Assembly: GCA_025331435.1 (NCBI GenBank)
Contig: JAIWNI010000137.1
Coordinates: forward strand, 1-64,000
DNA: 64,000 nucleotides
DNA from: Choanephora cucurbitarum
Taxonomy: Eukaryota; Mucoromycota; Mucoromycetes; Mucorales; Choanephoraceae
Direction of reading: 5' to 3'
Both the position numbers and the translations under genes were made by a program. Positions 1 through 11,009 of the stretch are shown piece after piece (positions within the stretch are counted from its first letter, which is position 1; every line of letters begins with the position of its first letter). The notes beneath the pieces were generated by a model. The model did no database searches, was not told the origin of the DNA, and was given only the letters and a program-made list of their open reading frames with translations.

Positions 1-1
1 T

Positions 2-229
2 CTAATCTCTCAAAATAGTCTTCAGCTAAAGAAAGAAATGGATATACAAGTAAGCTATCAATGGTACCATTCCAAAAACAGAACTTTACCCGTATCCAAT
101 CTTGCTTCAGAAATCGGTGGTCTTACAAATGTTGACATGGATTCTGCTGTGTTGATTTCTCAAAAGAAAAAAAAAAGTGAGAAAAAGAGAAAGATAAATC
201 AGATAAAGACAAAAAAAAAAAATAGTTGA
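2..229 (+). CDS. 3' end of a gene entering from the left (partial)
   Basis: An open frame runs from the first full codon of the window to a TAA at 227-229, about 75 codons, so it is probably the last exon of a gene that starts upstream. The tail is very basic: after a Leu-Ile-Ser-Gln segment come two runs of lysine with serine and arginine, as in nuclear or nucleolar proteins. I do not recognise a domain. The frame is short and in AT-rich DNA, so a chance open frame cannot be excluded. Confidence 0.35.
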   Translation, partial: LISQNSLQLKKEMDIQVSYQWYHSKNRTLPVSNLASEIGGLTNVDMDSAVLISQKKKKSEKKRKINQIKTKKKNS

Positions 230-2285
230 TGAATCAAGTAAAAGACATGAACAATAAAAGTAACAACAAATTTGCTTGCATTTCATAGTCTATTGTTCTT
301 CTTTATACAAAAGAAAGCTGGCCTTGAAGCGCTATTGTTCCCATGAAAAGCACCAGTTTCCTCCTTTTGATTCCGGATGACCTAAATAGAGCTAGAGAGT
401 AATTCTTTCATGCGATCAAAAGAAGAAAGTACGATTGACAAGCTTATTTTGTGTATGAACCCATGCTGAAATGAATGCTTACCATAAAAAAAACAATGGA
501 TTCATTGTACAAATCTTCTGTTTTTTCCCCCAGACTCTTCAAGTATTAGAATTGATGCTATAATGATCTAGTTGAGAGTATTGCTTGTCAGTAACGGATA
601 AGAACAGATTTTTAAAGAGGATGACAAGAGAGGGGCGGGAGATGTTTCCTGAGTTTTTATTGGCGTATTGTGAGAGAAAAAGTACTAGCTAGTTTCATTG
701 TCATGTATAACCCATTTATGTTTGCTATGAACCAATGTTAACGTTTGTTTGTTTTCAAACCTGAGAATTGTACACTTTAACTTTATTTTCTTGTCATAAA
801 CAACCTTGTTTGAAAAAGACGAAACAAGAGAAAAAATACCAAGCGATAGATGATAGCAAGTGTATGAGAGTAACTAATAACCGAAATGAAAACTATTGTC
901 GTACAGGGCAGTGTACTAGATGACTTTTTGTTTAATCACAATGAAGCTAGGCACGTGATATACCAAAACGCAATGTTTGTGCCTCGTTTACACATTTGGC
1001 CTGCTCAAGGCGATCATCGGCCTGGATCATTAGAGAAGCACAATCGGCGTGTCTATTTTTTTCAAAACTTGACAATATGTCTTGCCGCCGTAATCAAACT
1101 GAAAATCAAGTTTCTTGCAACAAAAGCTAACCAGTTTTTCTTTCATCTTCATTTTCTTGATATAAGCATTAATGTAAAGCTAATATATACAAAAAAAAAA
1201 CGTTTGCGCTCTATACATCCTTCTTACTTTGAGACGTCAGACAATGTTAACAAGTCTTTATTGCATATCTGCGTTGTGTGTTCTTCGGAAGAGCAAGAGA
1301 TAATCTGTTCTAACTAACCGCATTGTAGTATGGGGATACAACTGCACAAGACAACAGTCAAAAGAAGATCGAACTTGTTAGATTTTGCAAAACATAACGA
1401 TGAGACGAAGGACTGTATCTCAACTCAAAATCTGTACTAGTAGAGGAGCTGACAATGTCGCAACTCAAAAAATTATGGACGCTAAAATCTACTTGTATTT
1501 CGCAACATTACAAGAGAGGAAACAAACTATTGAATAAATCTAAAAATCGGATCAAACAGATTGCATTGAAGAAGACGGTAAGATAGCTGGAGTCACTAGT
1601 AATATTGCAAATAAAATTGAAAGACTTGAGTTGATAGCAAACTCTCCAGAGTCTATCCTTTCATCTCATTTTCTCTGCCTTGAGTTACTGACTGTTAAAT
1701 ATACGATACTTTACTATTGCACTAGTACCATTATCAAAAGCCTTGACTTTTATATATGATATCATGATGACTCTCCTATTCATGATTGAAGTCCTTGGTT
1801 GCAGAGAAGTAGTTTGATTTATAGTATTTTATTGTATTGCCAATCAAAAAAAAAAGTAGCAGGCGTCAATCACAAAGGTCATTCGATATTTGTTGACGAA
1901 ATCACATCTCAGACTCAAATGACTCAAGGTTTATGCATAAGGTGATCTAAAAGGACATTGTATTGTTTGATGTTAGGTGTACAACTAATCCGAAAATGGA
2001 AATACAAGGAGTTCTCTCTTCTTGCCTTATTTTGTACAAAGAACACACGGCCCATTTGATTTTTTTTTTTTTTACTATTTTAAATTAAAATCCTTCCAAA
2101 TCGAAGAAAGAGCGCGCAAGAAGAGAAACTGCATTATCTGTTATCATGATACCTGCATAGTTCTGCTAAATCTCTCTTACTGTTTCGAGCTACAAAATAC
2201 CCACTAAATTAAAGTTTTTGTCTAAATTTATTGATTTGTAGGTAGCACTACTATTTACAAAATTATGATAACGTTCTTTTCCCTT
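230..2285. other. Gene-poor AT-rich stretch
   Basis: I see no convincing gene. The longest open frame (886-1317, +, 143 codons) has AT-driven composition, no recognisable domain and no splice partners. The stretch has many short A and T runs and ends at the 3' end of the membrane protein gene on the minus strand. Confidence 0.5.
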
Positions 2286-4046
2286 TTATTGAATCGGGAT
2301 TTCTTCCTCCGTCACAGTATAGCCATGCTTTGCTTGACTATCCAGAATCATGACACCCTGTTCAGGAACCAACCATGCCTTCTCATCGACTACTTCACCA
2401 GAAATATTGCTCTTGAAGATGGTGGGCGAGTTGCGTATAATTTGAGGTAACATGAACCCCTTACGAGCAATACGAGACCAAGTTTCCTCAGAATAGCCAA
2501 TCAGATAAACACCAATTAGCCAGATAATCACGTATAACAAAACCCATAACAAACTCAACCAAGTCCAATGCGCAGCAGAATAGGTGAATAACATCATAGC
2601 TTCAGATAATGTCATCTCAGGTGTTTGACAATTGGCATTGGCATACAACGCATCCACTAACCCACCACTTTGAGTGACATTCACACCGTTGATCATGTCA
2701 AGGGGTAATCCATGAGCAACTGAAGTACCATAGAGACCCGCGTTGGAACGAATGGCGTCAGCTAGCGCATCAGCGATTGCCTTGTTGTTAGGAGGTAATG
2801 TATAAGCAGGATCTATCTGCTGGCAGTCTCGGCCAGAACAAGTATAATTGGTAGCTGTAGCAGAAACAAAGACGCCAGCAGCAAAGGGACCTGTTGAGTT
2901 GGACGTACCATAGATCAAGATGGCTTCTTTGCCCTCAGAGGTAGTATAGCGAATGACTTCGATAGACGCAAGGTTGGCATTGGCTTGAGTGTCTGTCACA
3001 GGTAAAGCAGTATGGCCAGTCATCAAGATCATCAAGGCAGTTGCGTTGTTAGTATTATTGGTTGCCACTTGTTCTCCATTCACAAACAAGGCTGCCATAG
3101 TAGCATTGGTTGAATTGGTATAGGCTGGTAAAGCGGTGGATGAAGGCATGGCAGTAGACAAGGTTGTTGACTGAATTGCATCAGAAAGAGTATCAGTAGC
3201 TGTGGGCTGAGCGGTATTGAGCAAAGTCGAAGTACTAACAGGTACTGCAGCCAAAGTAGCGTTTGATGTGGTGGTTGTGCGATGGTAGTGTCGTTTGCTT
3301 AGATGTTGGTTTGTGTCACTCAAGGTGATGTTTTCAATAGGAGTCAATTCCGTTCTTAACAAAGAAGTCATCATACTAGTGTTCCATGCATCCAGAAGAG
3401 GCGAGGCGTCTGACAAGGTATGCCTGATACCACCTGTTGCATAAGCAGTAGAAGCAGTTTGATAGTCTTGAAGATTGGCATGTTGGCATTGAACCATGTT
3501 CTGCATACCCATACCTACAGCTCGTTGATAGATAGTGACAGATGATTGTAACTCACCCTCTAAAGCATCACCTAGAAGGATGGCCATAGTCACCAAAGAA
3601 GCCAAAAAGAAGTAACGCAGACCAGATCGATGACGGAAAGCACTCCATATAGATCCAAATCCACCTGTCTCGCCATAACGTACAACGGAATCAGGGCGAA
3701 TTCCTTTTGAGAAGCATTTGACAAGACCGACTGTTAGAGATCGAGTAGCACAGGCGCATGCAATGGTTTGAAAGAAAGTGGTGAGGAAAGTAGCAGGGTA
3801 AGTACGGTAAGCAGGTAAATAATCACTGCCCGGTAAAGGAACCAACCACCAAAGTCGAGATAGAATAAAGCAGATGACAGCCAATGTCCAGAGAAGGTGA
3901 GAGCGCCAATTGATTCGATAGACATGCTTATAGTTCTCAATGAGTTGCATGCCATTCTCTATTTCCATGTCCTGATATGCTTTATTCAGCATATCTTTCT
4001 GATCTGTTTTAGGTTGTCTGTCTGGGTTTGATTGTATGTCTGACAT
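2286..4046 (-). CDS. Multi-pass membrane protein with large glycosylatable loop, unknown function
   Basis: Single-exon frame of 586 codons with an ATG at 4046. Hydrophobic segments that look membrane-spanning lie near residues 50-70, 83-104 and 140-160, and again near 500-530. Between them is a region of over 300 residues rich in Thr, Ser, Asn and Ala with many N-x-S/T sequons (for example NITLS, NATLA, NYTC, NVTQ), which suggests that it faces the secretory lumen or the cell exterior. The pair C-S-G-R-D-C and other cysteines could form disulfides there. The last 55 residues are charged and probably cytosolic. I do not recognise the family. The topology suggests a plasma-membrane or vacuolar protein of the kind found as lineage-specific families in fungi, but no function can be assigned from sequence alone. 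Confidence 0.85.
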   Translation of the reverse strand: MSDIQSNPDRQPKTDQKDMLNKAYQDMEIENGMQLIENYKHVYRINWRSHLLWTLAVICFILSRLWWLVPLPGSDYLPAYRTYPATFLTTFFQTIACACATRSLTVGLVKCFSKGIRPDSVVRYGETGGFGSIWSAFRHRSGLRYFFLASLVTMAILLGDALEGELQSSVTIYQRAVGMGMQNMVQCQHANLQDYQTASTAYATGGIRHTLSDASPLLDAWNTSMMTSLLRTELTPIENITLSDTNQHLSKRHYHRTTTTSNATLAAVPVSTSTLLNTAQPTATDTLSDAIQSTTLSTAMPSSTALPAYTNSTNATMAALFVNGEQVATNNTNNATALMILMTGHTALPVTDTQANANLASIEVIRYTTSEGKEAILIYGTSNSTGPFAAGVFVSATATNYTCSGRDCQQIDPAYTLPPNNKAIADALADAIRSNAGLYGTSVAHGLPLDMINGVNVTQSGGLVDALYANANCQTPEMTLSEAMMLFTYSAAHWTWLSLLWVLLYVIIWLIGVYLIGYSEETWSRIARKGFMLPQIIRNSPTIFKSNISGEVVDEKAWLVPEQGVMILDSQAKHGYTVTEEEIPIQ

Positions 4047-7000
4047 TTTGTGTATTATTAAAGTAGAAAGTTAAGATACAGAAAAAAAAAAGAGAGAAAG
4101 AAGCAAAAAGGCAAGTTCCTTTTATATGATTTATTGTCTGCATGGTTCTTTATTAGTATCAGCCTCTTTTTTTAAAGTTATTCTGGTGTAACTCCATAAA
4201 CAGAGTGTATCAAATAGGCATTTATTTCACAAGTGCTGTGTTACAAGTGTTTATTTCCCCCTTTCTCCTCAAGCTGCTCTTCAATTGTTCTTTTTCTTTT
4301 TCTGACACAAAGCTTGTGACAATTTAGTACTAGTCATTCATTTTCTATTACCTTAAAATTCGAATAAATGCTTAATCGATATACACCTTTTCCAGAAATA
4401 GACCGCATACTGAGACAAAAAGATAGTACAAAGAAAAGATTCAAATTACGCTTGCAAAAAAAAAATATTAAAATATCACCAAAAGAGATTGAATAAAGAT
4501 TACATATCATCAGGAAGTTGATTGTATAACTGTACAATCCCTTTTGAGACATAATACATTCTAGGCTATAGTCTACAAGGCTGATGAAGAAGATACAGGT
4601 CATTTTTATGCGAGTTAATTATGTAGTTCTCAATAGTCTTGTCATTGCTGCATTCAAGTAATAACATAAACAAAAAAGCTGCTGACGGCACTATCAGAAA
4701 GATGGAACAATGTTTTGGTTGACAAGTCCTTAAAAAGCAAAAGCAAAAAAGTTCTGAAAGACTGACTTGCATATGAAGGCATCATACTACACACTCTTAA
4801 ACCAACTCATAGACAGAATCTCATTCCATATGAAGATTCAAAAGAATAGTTGTCTTTTTTGACAATATATGCTCAAACTGTTTTTAAGATTTCTGACAGG
4901 CTTATGAACAGAAAAAAGAAAAGGATCTCAATTAGGAGCTTTTTGATGAAAGCCACACTTACTATCTTGTCATGCGTTACTCAAATCGGATCTGCTTTTC
5001 TCTGTGTCTTTGTAGTTTGTGTTCGGTGACATTCAAAAACATGATGAAATGACATATTGGTATGCACAAAGTATGCATGGCTGCGTATGGCTGAATAAAT
5101 CAATTGCCTTAATGATGTTATTTTTGTTGGAAGGAGCTCCATAAGTGTCGAGGTAAACAAATGCATGGGAAACCAAACTGCAAGGTACTGTAAACAAGCA
5201 TTCAGATGTCAAAGCAGATTCTAACAGACTTGAGTGAAGACAGGAAGATCAGCTTTCGTTTTTATTCACTAAACTTTTTTTTTTTTAAAAGGGCAATCCC
5301 GTTTCTTCTGATGTCTAATTTGACACTACAGGATTGTACACTTAGATTAATAAAGGTTATGTACTTCTTTGAAACAGACTGTACAGAAAGAAAACCACAA
5401 TCACACCATAAAAGTAGGTTTCAAGAAGATGGAAAAGGCAATGTTGTTGACGAATATGGAAACGAACCAGTTGAAATGAGTATTCACGACGCACAGCTTC
5501 CACCTTATGACGTTATCAACTTTAATACTTTGTTAAATTTGAAGCCACTTGAAAGATCAGAGGAGAAGACGAATACCACCCAAGCTGATGATATCGTTCA
5601 TCAAGATTTTAGTCAGAACGTACACACACCGGATAGAATGATGAAAAGAAAGAGTTCATTTATCGGGGAGGAAGAGAATCTCATCCTATGCCAGTTGAAA
5701 ATGGTTGATATTAGAGAATCTCATCCAGTTTTACGGTTCCAATGGGTTAAATGGTAGATGTCTTCACCTGATAGACTAAGATTCAGAAAAGATCAGTCAA
5801 GTCTTCATCATACATAAAGAAAAAGACCATTGAAATCAAAGTGCAATTTCCTTTATAATTCGCCTGATACATCTTATGAGTTCTTGTTGTGCGACTATAA
5901 GCCATCCAGTTATGAGAAATAGCTTACTTTCAGAGCCCATTCATAGCAATGCATTGAGATATTATAGCAGAAGCTGCAAAAGAAAGCTAACACATGCTTG
6001 CCTCAAGCAAGCAGATATCTCATTATTTTGACAAGCGATTGATGGTGAATCTAAACAGTGTCATAACAAAAAGAGTCATGTTGGGTAAAGTGCTTTCTCT
6101 CAAATATCATTGTTGTTGATATTTCGTTTGTTTTTTTTTTGTCTTCAATAAGCGTGCTTTTGTAGTCTATAGACAAGAATTTACTCTATTGAATATAGCT
6201 TGTATTATTGACATAAATTGCAGCAGTACCTAGTTTGACAGCATACGTATGTTTCAAATGAGAAGGAAAAAGGCGTTGCCTTCCAAAGCTTGAAAAGCTG
6301 TTAATTTGGAAAATGTTCTAAAAAAAAAGAGGCTCTTTTACTTATCAAGAAAAAACTCTTATTGGATCTAAATTCACTTAGTTACAACAAATAGACTTAC
6401 AATCAGACCAAATTCAATAGCTTCATTCATATCTTCTCAAATTCTCTTTTTATTTCACTGAAAGAAGATCTTGATTAAAATGCATTTGACATTGTGGTTT
6501 CTTCACTATTATCTTGTTTCTTGCTCAGTTGAGATGTTTGAATAAGTCTAGATGACTATAAAAATACTTTCCATTACAATTGAATGAAGTGCATTGTTGC
6601 AATGAGTATTGTATTGTGACAATCTATCTGTTGAAAGAAGGCTATACTCTTTTTACGTTATTTGACACAAGAATATTGTCATCTGGCGTTGCTGATCTCT
6701 ATATCCGAATAAGACTTATCCAAACGAACGCTATTAGCGAAAACAAGGCTGCAAAGGCGAAATGTAAAATCCAATATCGCTTGCTCCAACTATTTTTTTT
6801 TTTTTGCATAACAGATCACTAAAATTTGTGACTCAGACTGAACAGTACATTAGGTATTGCTCCACTTTTTTTTCTTTTCTTTTCAGTGACCCTATGAAGT
6901 ATAAAAACAGTGATGTCCTAGGACTGAAAATAGCTTTTCCACAAAAAAAAAATTATCAAAGAACCATCTTATTCAAAATAAATCAGGAATTTAGCTTGGT

Positions 7001-7289
7001 ATTGCCTTTGTTCAATTTTAAAGTACAAGACTCTGTTGAGACAAACCCAAGTGTTCGTTCCTTTTTTTTTTATGTAAGAAACAGAATGATTTATTGTCTC
7101 TATCTAAACGCTATGCATATCGACAGATAAAATGGACTTTGGCATTTATTTGAATTCATCTTGAATGCTGATTGGATCAACGGGAAGATGACCGAAGATC
7201 ACGTGATAAGTTAGAGAGAGAGAGAATAAGACCATCTAACTATTTTTTTTTTCGGTCTGTTTCTTTTTTTTTTATTACATATATTTACC
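4047..7289. other. Long intergenic stretch with one doubtful open frame
   Basis: About 3.2 kb without a confident gene. Minus-strand frames at 4334-4772 and 4981-5166 have Phe/Ser/Leu-rich AT-driven composition and look like chance. The only frame with protein-like composition is at 5206-5757 (listed separately). Homopolymer A and T runs are frequent. Confidence 0.5.
5206..5757 (+). pseudogene. Possible decayed ORF, unknown
   Basis: An open frame of 183 codons starts at ATG 5206. The first third is AT-driven (a run of Phe), but from about codon 65 the composition becomes protein-like, with acidic and polar stretches such as GNVVDEYGNEP and LNLKPLERSEE. After the TAG, another start and a short open stretch (5758-5817) follow in the same frame, as expected for a longer reading frame interrupted by a stop. 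I do not recognise the family; a relic of a mobile-element ORF is one possibility. No matching introns are evident. Confidence 0.25.
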
Positions 7290-7521
7290 ATGGCAACCAA
7301 AAGCATATCCAACTATTTATCTACTAAACTTTACCAATATGAACTTCAAACAGCTCTTTATATGCTGGAGCCATGGGAAAAGGCTTTATTCAGTATGTAC
7401 ATCACTAAAACAATATACTCATCTAACACTTTCAATAGACACTATTGTCTTGAGCATAATCTCTCTTTCTGTCATTACCATGTACCAATATTCACCCGCC
7501 TTATTCAAGTTGATTCATTAA
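7290..7521 (+). CDS. Serine palmitoyltransferase small subunit (ssSPT/Tsc3-like)
   Basis: Two exons, 7290-7392 and 7439-7521, joined over a 46-nt GT-AG intron, give a 61-residue protein. The hallmark is TALYMLEPWEKALF, which closely matches the conserved core of animal small subunits (human ssSPTa is 71 residues), followed by one hydrophobic span of about 20 residues (TIVLSIISLSVITMY). Family knowledge: these subunits bind the LCB1/LCB2 dimer in the ER membrane, stimulate the condensation of serine with palmitoyl-CoA that starts sphingolipid synthesis, and influence acyl-CoA choice. The start sits in a favourable ACCATGG context. It converges with the CIA30 gene, which ends 72 nt downstream. 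The intron hides it from single-frame reading: both exon frames look like noise alone. Confidence is high because motif, length and topology all agree. Confidence 0.9.
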
Positions 7522-7593
7522 ATCTCTCTAATAAACAACTCTCCTCTTTTACTCATATGTACAACTGCGTTTTATTTTTTTTTAATAAAAGTT

Positions 7594-8386
7594 TTAATGG
7601 ATAGGTGTGTCTTGTTTAGGTGGTATACGATCAAGATCACCTTCTGTGAATTCAGTGTTCATGGCCTTGACCCATTCCACATGAATCTCAAAAGGTCCTT
7701 CTTTACGATCCATCAGTGAAATACCTACAGTCTTCACTTTCTCTCGAAACATCTCCAGTTGGTCTTCTTGAATCATGCCATTGTTCGTCAAGATGAAATC
7801 TTTAAAAGGAATCTAGAACAACATAAGTATGTGTATTCAGTCTTGAGTGTATTACATACCATCACTGTTTCCCATTGACCTGGTGTACGTAAAAATAAAC
7901 GATGTTGAAATAGATCTGTCTTGACAACACCATCTGTCTGAATATTCACAAAATATTTACGCTCATCTCCCTTCACTCGTAATGCAAGGTATCGAAACAG
8001 ACTGGTGTCAAAGCAAGGTGTACCAAACAAAGTCTGATCTCGAGGTTTGGTGCGGATGGCTGCATAACCACTTTGTTTGATGTCTTGGTTGGTAGGTAAA
8101 TCTAATGAGATCTTGCCATGAAAACGACCGACACCGTCAACTACATCTAACTCTGCCTCAGAAAAACCACCAATGTCTTTATCGCAACCAATGGCCCATT
8201 GTTGTCTATCCTTTTCTGTCTTTAATGATGCTATAGGCATTTCCTTTTGCCAACCTCTTAAGCCATCTAAATTGATAGCTACCATGGGCATATGAGTGAC
8301 ACCCATTTATCCTGTCTATCTTGCTACTTACCTTTTAAACTAGAGTCTGCAAGTTCACTTGCTGTTCTTCTGAATAATGAAAACAT
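7594..8386 (-). CDS. CIA30 family protein (NDUFAF1-like)
   Basis: Three exons (8386-8332, 8278-7860, 7812-7594; introns of 53 and 47 nt) encode 230 residues. The body matches the CIA30 domain, a galactose-binding-like beta sandwich: early INLDGLRGW, then GYAAIRTKP, FGTPCFDTS, LALRVKGDERKYFVNIQTD and the closing GISLMDRKEGPFEIHVEWVK. In animals and Neurospora, CIA30 proteins help assemble mitochondrial complex I; related proteins in other organisms are cytosolic and of unclear function. The N-terminus MFSLFRRTASEL is short, basic and amphipathic, which is compatible with mitochondrial import but not proof. The downstream ATG at 8306 lies in intron 1 and is not the start. The gene is divergent from the broken HAD gene. 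Confidence 0.85.
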
Positions 8387-8839
8387 GACAGCCAAAATAA
8401 CAGAGAGAGAAGGGATCCCTCAAAAAAATAAAAAATGACATCAAATCAAATCCAGTAGCCCAACTCCGCTTAGCTATGCTTTGAATGCATAAAGTTACTT
8501 TGAACCAAATCAATAGTGGTAATGGTTTTGTGAAGCGAGTAAAATCATATGTATTTACTTCTTTTCGTTCTTTCTAAAGCTCATGATCATGTCTCTATCT
8601 TCTTGTTTAAAACAATGATTTACCAAGATCTCATTGTTAAGACAGAGAAAGTAAAGGGAGGGGGTTTCCCTAAATGAAATAAACTTGGCTTAAATTCAAT
8701 TGTATTTGAGTCTATCAATAAGCTCACATCCTTCAAAGACTACCTACATGGTTTTTTTTCGGAGTTTGGGACATACGTACCTTGACTTGAACGGGAAAAT
8801 AAGGTACCGTATTTTTCTTCTTTTCTTTTCTTTTTTAAA
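8387..8839. promoter_or_regulatory. Divergent intergenic region between CIA30 gene and HAD pseudogene
   Basis: A 453-nt stretch between two divergent starts must hold the CIA30 promoter. A TTTTC-rich pyrimidine tract at about 8815-8836 directly precedes the HAD start, as ahead of several other genes here. I see no clear TATA box. Confidence 0.4.
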
Positions 8840-9603
8840 ATGACAGTAGAGACTATTCAGGCAAGTGCTATTGTATTTGACTTGGATGGCACATTAGTCG
8901 ATACCACACCCCAAGTCATCAAATTCTGGACAGAATTAGCCAAAGAGAACAACATTGATCCTGCTTAAGTAAAGGCGATTTGTCTAAAAAACAATCTAGG
9001 AGTAACATAGTCAATAAGGTCCTGGCTACTTCGCATGGAAGAAGAACAATTGAGACACTAGAACGATGGATGCCTCACTTGGCTACAGTAGAGCATGTCA
9101 TGGCATTAGAAGAGAAACTGGCCTCAGACAAGGAAGGTGTTGTTCTTTTGCCTGGTGTGATGGATTTACTGAACAAGATAGATGCTGATGATTGGACTAT
9201 CTGTACAGCAGGTAACCTTTCCTATGGCTATCGGTCGTTTAAATCAATTTGGTATGAAGGCACCTCCCAAGATGGTGACAGGTGATAAGGTAAAAATGGA
9301 GAGTATGAAAGATTAAAACTGACATCCACATAGCTTCGTTTTGGTAAACCTCATCCTGAAGGTTATCTCTTGGCAGCCAACTATCTCAACAGAGATCCCA
9401 AGGCATGTGTTGTATTTGAAGATGCACCTGCTGGTGTTCAGGCTGCTATTGCTGCTGGCATGACCTGTATTGCATGTACTTATGAACAACTAAAGAGAGC
9501 AGGAGCTACTTTTATTGTTGAACGATTAGATCATGTTCATATTGAGAAATCTAAAGAAGGTTATAAGATCACTTATTCAATAAATCTTTTTTTTTCTTTT
9601 TAA
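8840..9603 (+). pseudogene. HAD-superfamily sugar/glycerol phosphate phosphatase, broken by a stop and a frameshift
   Basis: The encoded product resembles the Gpp1/2-deoxyglucose-6-phosphatase branch: motif I DLDGTLVDT near residue 14, then ATSHGRRTIE, VVLLPGVMDLL, GKPHPEGYL and motif IV FEDAPAGVQAA. The best exon set is 8840-8968, 9019-9289 and 9334-9603. Two faults are visible. Codon 43 (8966-8968) is TAA exactly where the family has Lys, right before a GTAAAG donor; no donor choice removes it. Near 9205-9213 the frame shifts by one base: after the codons for TAG the continuation with conserved LNQFGMKAP and KMVTGDK is in the next frame, as if one A were extra. The C-terminus also runs on into a Phe-rich tail. 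An intact product would hydrolyse small sugar or glycerol phosphates. It is either a recent pseudogene or the site of two sequence errors; neighbouring genes are intact, which favours the first. Confidence 0.75.
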
Positions 9604-9613
9604 GTCATTCATA

Positions 9614-10991
9614 ATGCAAGAAGAAGATTTCAACTATGTAGATTATACACCCAGAAGAGCGATCAACCATACATCGCGTATTCCAACCACACCCAATAAA
9701 CTGACACTGGCCAAATATAGACGTTCTTACTTTTATCAACAGTTGGCCAAACAAGATCACCATGAACTTGACTTTATGGATTCACCTGCTGTTCGACGTC
9801 ATTTTGGTATTAGTGAAAGGGTGGCTGTCCTTGATAACACACCTTCTGTCTATCTATCTCAGTAACTATAGAGAAAACAAGAACCAACAAGACAATTGAT
9901 TTCTCTCTCTCTTTTTTAGACGAACCACACCCTGGACCATTCAGGATTTTATTGTTGGAGAACATTTAGGCAAAGGCAAATTTGGTAGTGTCTATAAGGC
10001 ACAAGAAGTCACTTCAGGACAGATTGTGGCACTCAAGATATTAAAAAAGAAAGAACTAGAACAACATAAAGTAGAGCCTTTTATTAAACGAGAAATAGAG
10101 ATTCAAGGTCATCTGAAGTAAGGTTCAATTAAAACCTTTTTCGTTTATTAATTGAACTCTAGTCATCCTGCCATCACACGCTTATATGGTTATTTTCATG
10201 ATCAAGAACAGATCTATCTTGTGTTGGAATATGCGGGTGATAAAGATCTCTACAGTTGTCTAGAGACACATGGTGTATTTACAGAGACTGAAGTAGCCAA
10301 TGTAAAGATGAGAAATAACATATAAATAATAATACTAATAATGATGATATTAGTCTATGATAGAAATAGCCAATGGTTTAGCGTATATGCATCAATTAGG
10401 TGTCTTTCATCGTGATATTAAATTAGAAAATAGCAAGTAGATAGAAAAGAGAAGAGTCATTACAAGCTATTGATACTTTCTTTTTAAGTCTTAATCAATG
10501 ATCATGGTACTTTAAAAATAGCTGATTTTGGTTGGGCAGTTTATGATCCTAATCCAAGGTAAAAAAAAAAAAAGATCAAATATAAAACTCAAATAAGGTT
10601 ATTTAGGCGAAATACATTTTGTGGCACATTAGATTATTTACCACCAGAAATGATTCAACGTCAATCCCATGGAGCCACAGTGGATATTTGGGCATTAGGT
10701 ATCTTATGTTATGAGTTATTGGTAGGCCAAGCACCCTTTGAGGATCCAAAAGATCGCTTAGAAGGACATGAGGCTACCTATCGACGTATAGTAGAAGCCC
10801 ATATCACTTTCCCCTCTGATCTCAGTGACGGAGCTAGACAGTTTATACTTAAAGTAACGTTAGATTACTATAAAAGGATGAACCACATGTTAATCTATTC
10901 TAATTAGTGTCTTCAAAAGGATCCTTCCCAACGTATCTCTATGGCCTCTGTAGCTTATGATCCTTGGATTCAATCCAATCTAAATCATTAA
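9614..10991 (+). CDS. Aurora kinase (Ipl1/Ark1 family)
   Basis: Seven exons: 9614-9861, 9920-10117, 10163-10301, 10354-10432, 10489-10558, 10607-10853, 10908-10991; 354 residues. After a non-catalytic N-terminus of about 105 residues, the kinase domain shows the glycine loop GKGKFGSVY, VALKILKKKELE, catalytic HRDIKLEN, ADFGWAVY and the Aurora-type activation segment RNTFCGTLDYLPPEM, with the Thr of RNT as the expected activating phosphosite. Length matches the family (yeast Ipl1 367). Known role: as catalytic subunit of the chromosomal passenger complex it corrects kinetochore-microtubule attachments and acts in cytokinesis. The intron at 10433-10488 has a GC donor (A|GCAAGT). The gene begins 10 nt after the end of the HAD relic and converges with the GDP-mannose pyrophosphorylase gene, 18 nt away. 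Confidence 0.95.
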
Positions 10992-11009
10992 AAAGAATTG
11001 TGTTTTTAT

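Noticed and set aside
886..1317. 143-codon frame near the left end
   Set aside because: The composition is AT-driven, no domain is recognisable, and no splice structure or neighbour supports it.
4334..5166. Minus-strand frames of 60-89 codons
   Set aside because: They are rich in Phe, Ser, Leu and Cys as expected by chance in AT-rich DNA, with no motif.
8980..9018. Alternative start of the phosphatase at about 8980
   Set aside because: This stretch is the intron read as protein; the conserved sequence begins only at 9019 and motif I lies in the exon at 8840.
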